From: Flavobacterium agrisoli
GTDB lineage: Bacteria; Bacteroidota; Bacteroidia; Flavobacteriales; Flavobacteriaceae
Assembly (NCBI RefSeq): GCF_016522065.1
Contig: NZ_JAEHFV010000001.1
Span: 806,001-870,000, forward strand
Reading direction: 5' to 3'
Length of the DNA stretch: 64,000 nt
This document shows positions 61,774 to 64,000 of this stretch, in pieces. The notes under the pieces were generated by a model. The model saw nothing but the letters and a program-made list of their open reading frames with translations, was not told the DNA's origin and did not search any database. How positions within the stretch are numbered: position 1 is the stretch's first letter; each line of letters opens with the position of its first letter. The translations under genes were made by a program, and so were the position numbers.

Positions 61774-61821
61774 TTTTTTACGCTTATGATTTTATTTTAT
61801 GTTGAAAAAGAGGTTTTACTA

Positions 61822-62361
61822 TTAACTGGTAATCAAATAAACACCATCTTCACCTTCATTTTCTTTCCAACTTACTTTTACTTTTTCGCCATTAATAGCA
61901 TCTACTTGTCGGCCGCGATAATCGGGCTGAATGGGTAAATTTCGACTAAAACGACGGTCAATTAAAACGAGCAACTCTATTTCGGAAGGTCGCCCAAAAG
62001 ATTGAATAGCCGTTAAAGCCGAACGAATGCTACGCCCGGTAAACAACACATCATCAATAAAAATGACTTTTTTGTTTTCGACAATAAAATTTAATTTGGT
62101 TTTATTTGCTTCTAAAGGTTTTTCGGTTCTTCTAAAGTCATCTCTAAAAAAGGTAATATCCAAATAACCCAATGTAATTTCGGGAGTTTGGTATTCGTTT
62201 TCTAAAATTTGCTTTAATCTTTCGGCTAAAAAAACGCCTCTAGGTTGTATGCCTACTAAAACCGTATCCGAAAAATCGAGATGTTTCTCTATTAATTGAC
62301 AAGCCAAACGATGTAGTATGATGGTAACTTCTTTTGAATTAAGTAATACTTTTTGACTCAT
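61822..62361 (-). CDS. pyrR: PyrR regulator / uracil phosphoribosyltransferase
   Basis: A 179-residue PyrR. The PRPP-binding signature VIFIDDVLFTGRSIRSAL is intact, and ITLGYLDITFFRDDFRR and the C-terminal DGVYL are typical. In Gram-positives PyrR binds pyr mRNA with UMP to cause attenuation and has weak Uprt activity. Whether it regulates RNA in this phylum is unproven, and I saw no PyrR anti-antiterminator in the short leader. ATG 62361 (MSQKVLL) is preferred over 62388, because a TATATTTG box (62386-62393) overlaps the longer start. Confidence 0.93.
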   Translation of the reverse strand: MSQKVLLNSKEVTIILHRLACQLIEKHLDFSDTVLVGIQPRGVFLAERLKQILENEYQTPEITLGYLDITFFRDDFRRTEKPLEANKTKLNFIVENKKVIFIDDVLFTGRSIRSALTAIQSFGRPSEIELLVLIDRRFSRNLPIQPDYRGRQVDAINGEKVKVSWKENEGEDGVYLITS

Positions 62362-62385
62362 AGTAAAGTGAAATGTTTGGTTGTG

Positions 62386-62393
62386 CAAATATA
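62386..62393 (-). promoter_or_regulatory. -7 box for pyrR-pyrB
   Basis: TATATTTG on the minus strand, 24 bases before ATG 62361; fixes the start. Confidence 0.55.
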
Positions 62394-62557
62394 CAAAATC
62401 AGTTTTATAACCTTTAGAAATATAGGAATTAAAAATTACAGTTAAAACTGACGTTACTTCGAATAATACAACAACATCGGAAAATTGTATAAACTACGGC
62501 ATTACGCTTTGAAGTACTTTTATTATAACAAAAGAACTAACTTAAAATCTAGAAATC

Positions 62558-62734
62558 ATGCAAAAAATAGCAACCAGAATACTTTTACTTTTAACGGTAC
62601 TTTTTACTTTCACAAGCTGCGAAATTGTGGGCGGCATTTTTAAGGCTGGAATGGGCGTTGGTATATTTATAGTAATTGCCATTATTGGGGTACTTATTTT
62701 TGCCTTTAGCAAACTGTTTGGCGGTAATAAATAG
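62558..62734 (+). CDS. Short lipoprotein with membrane helix (58 residues)
   Basis: A short reading frame starting MQKIATRILLLLTVLF, with a lipoprotein signal (lipobox FTSC, Cys21), then EIVGGIFKAGMGVGIF and a second hydrophobic stretch IVIAIIGVLIFAFSK, ending FGGNK. I recall close homologues throughout flavobacteria, often wrongly labelled 'phosphatidate cytidylyltransferase'. The real CdsA is at 30524-31327. It is probably an envelope-anchored peptide, with unknown function. It is followed at once by a terminator and flanked by convergent genes, supporting its own transcript. Confidence 0.78.
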   Translation: MQKIATRILLLLTVLFTFTSCEIVGGIFKAGMGVGIFIVIAIIGVLIFAFSKLFGGNK

Positions 62735-62745
62735 AACTAAAAAAA

Positions 62746-62778
62746 ACTCCTAAATAACAAATTCGTATTTAGGAGTTC
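62746..62778. terminator. Bidirectional terminator
   Basis: AACTCCTAAATA/TATTTAGGAGTT stem with a 9-base loop, between the short lipoprotein and the convergent ABC-F gene. Confidence 0.88.
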
Positions 62779-62798
62779 TTGTTTTAATTTGAAAAGAT

Positions 62799-64000
<1,202 letters not shown>

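Overview
The window is ordinary chromosome from a low-GC member of the Bacteroidota, most likely Flavobacteriaceae and close to Flavobacterium. The evidence is the AT-rich coding sequence, many upstream boxes of the form TAnnTTTG (the Bacteroidota -7 element), weak or absent Shine-Dalgarno sequences, and family-restricted genes (DUF6452/DUF6048 pair, DUF6095-like, DUF6526, DUF4494). The gene set also fits: a PASTA-rluD/ddl divergon, an ABC-F of the YbiT type and a TonB receptor. I saw no rRNA, tRNA, CRISPR array, insertion sequence, prophage or plasmid feature.

Layout. 1-300 is the tail of ilvD. 567-6523 holds a small membrane protein, a sensor kinase, rlmD with a DUF6452/DUF6048 pair, a small membrane protein and a THUMP methyltransferase. 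6650-14081 is mostly plus strand: SAM methyltransferase, ZIP transporter, murQ, a small membrane protein, pentapeptide-repeat protein 1, a lipoprotein, TerC, a cNMP/CBS/DUF294 protein and a DnaQ-like exonuclease. 14107-23296 is minus strand: topoisomerase IV (parE-parC), a BrkB/FMN-reductase/pncB operon and the nitrogen pair glnK-amt. 23698-28759 has a DUF4198 protein, an MFS transporter, a TonB siderophore receptor and a HIT protein. 28821-34348 is a minus block: rsfS-ftsH, then LUD-cdsA-psd-ACBP-SOD. 34441-38536 has birA facing a bacteriophytochrome operon (response regulator, heme oxygenase, BphP). 38640-45624 holds pyrE, NUDIX, rluD-PASTA, ddl, YetF, coaD, PhnA and DUF6526. 45667-52805 has pentapeptide-repeat protein 2 facing a five-gene signalling operon (REC-kinase, giant hybrid kinase, REC, CheR, CheB). 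53131-57149 has an AraC regulator, dnaK and a small unknown. 57387-64000 has DUF4494, a CAP lipoprotein, a pyrR-pyrB-unknown-rnz-pdxH run, a 58-residue lipoprotein and a partial ABC-F gene.

How the genes work together. Clear functional groups are red-light sensing (heme oxygenase makes biliverdin, BphP binds it, the receiver probably takes the signal), nitrogen (PII plus Amt), phospholipid synthesis (CdsA, Psd, acyl-CoA-binding protein), pyrimidine synthesis (pyrR-pyrB and a separate pyrE), siderophore uptake, and a signalling module with CheB/CheR but no chemoreceptor or CheA.

Most interesting observations. First, the dnaK upstream region looks like a sigma-54 type -24/-12 promoter with CTGACA dyads about 80 bp upstream. 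Second, a 16-bp promoter motif occurs upstream of two unrelated small genes at the same distance from a TTTG box, with a third copy downstream of phnA pointing antisense. Third, rlmD and pyrE appear leaderless (TAnnTTTG-N4-ATG). Fourth are the phytochrome operon and the receptor-less CheB/CheR operon. I found no clearly new defence or mobile system. The unusual content is regulatory and signalling.
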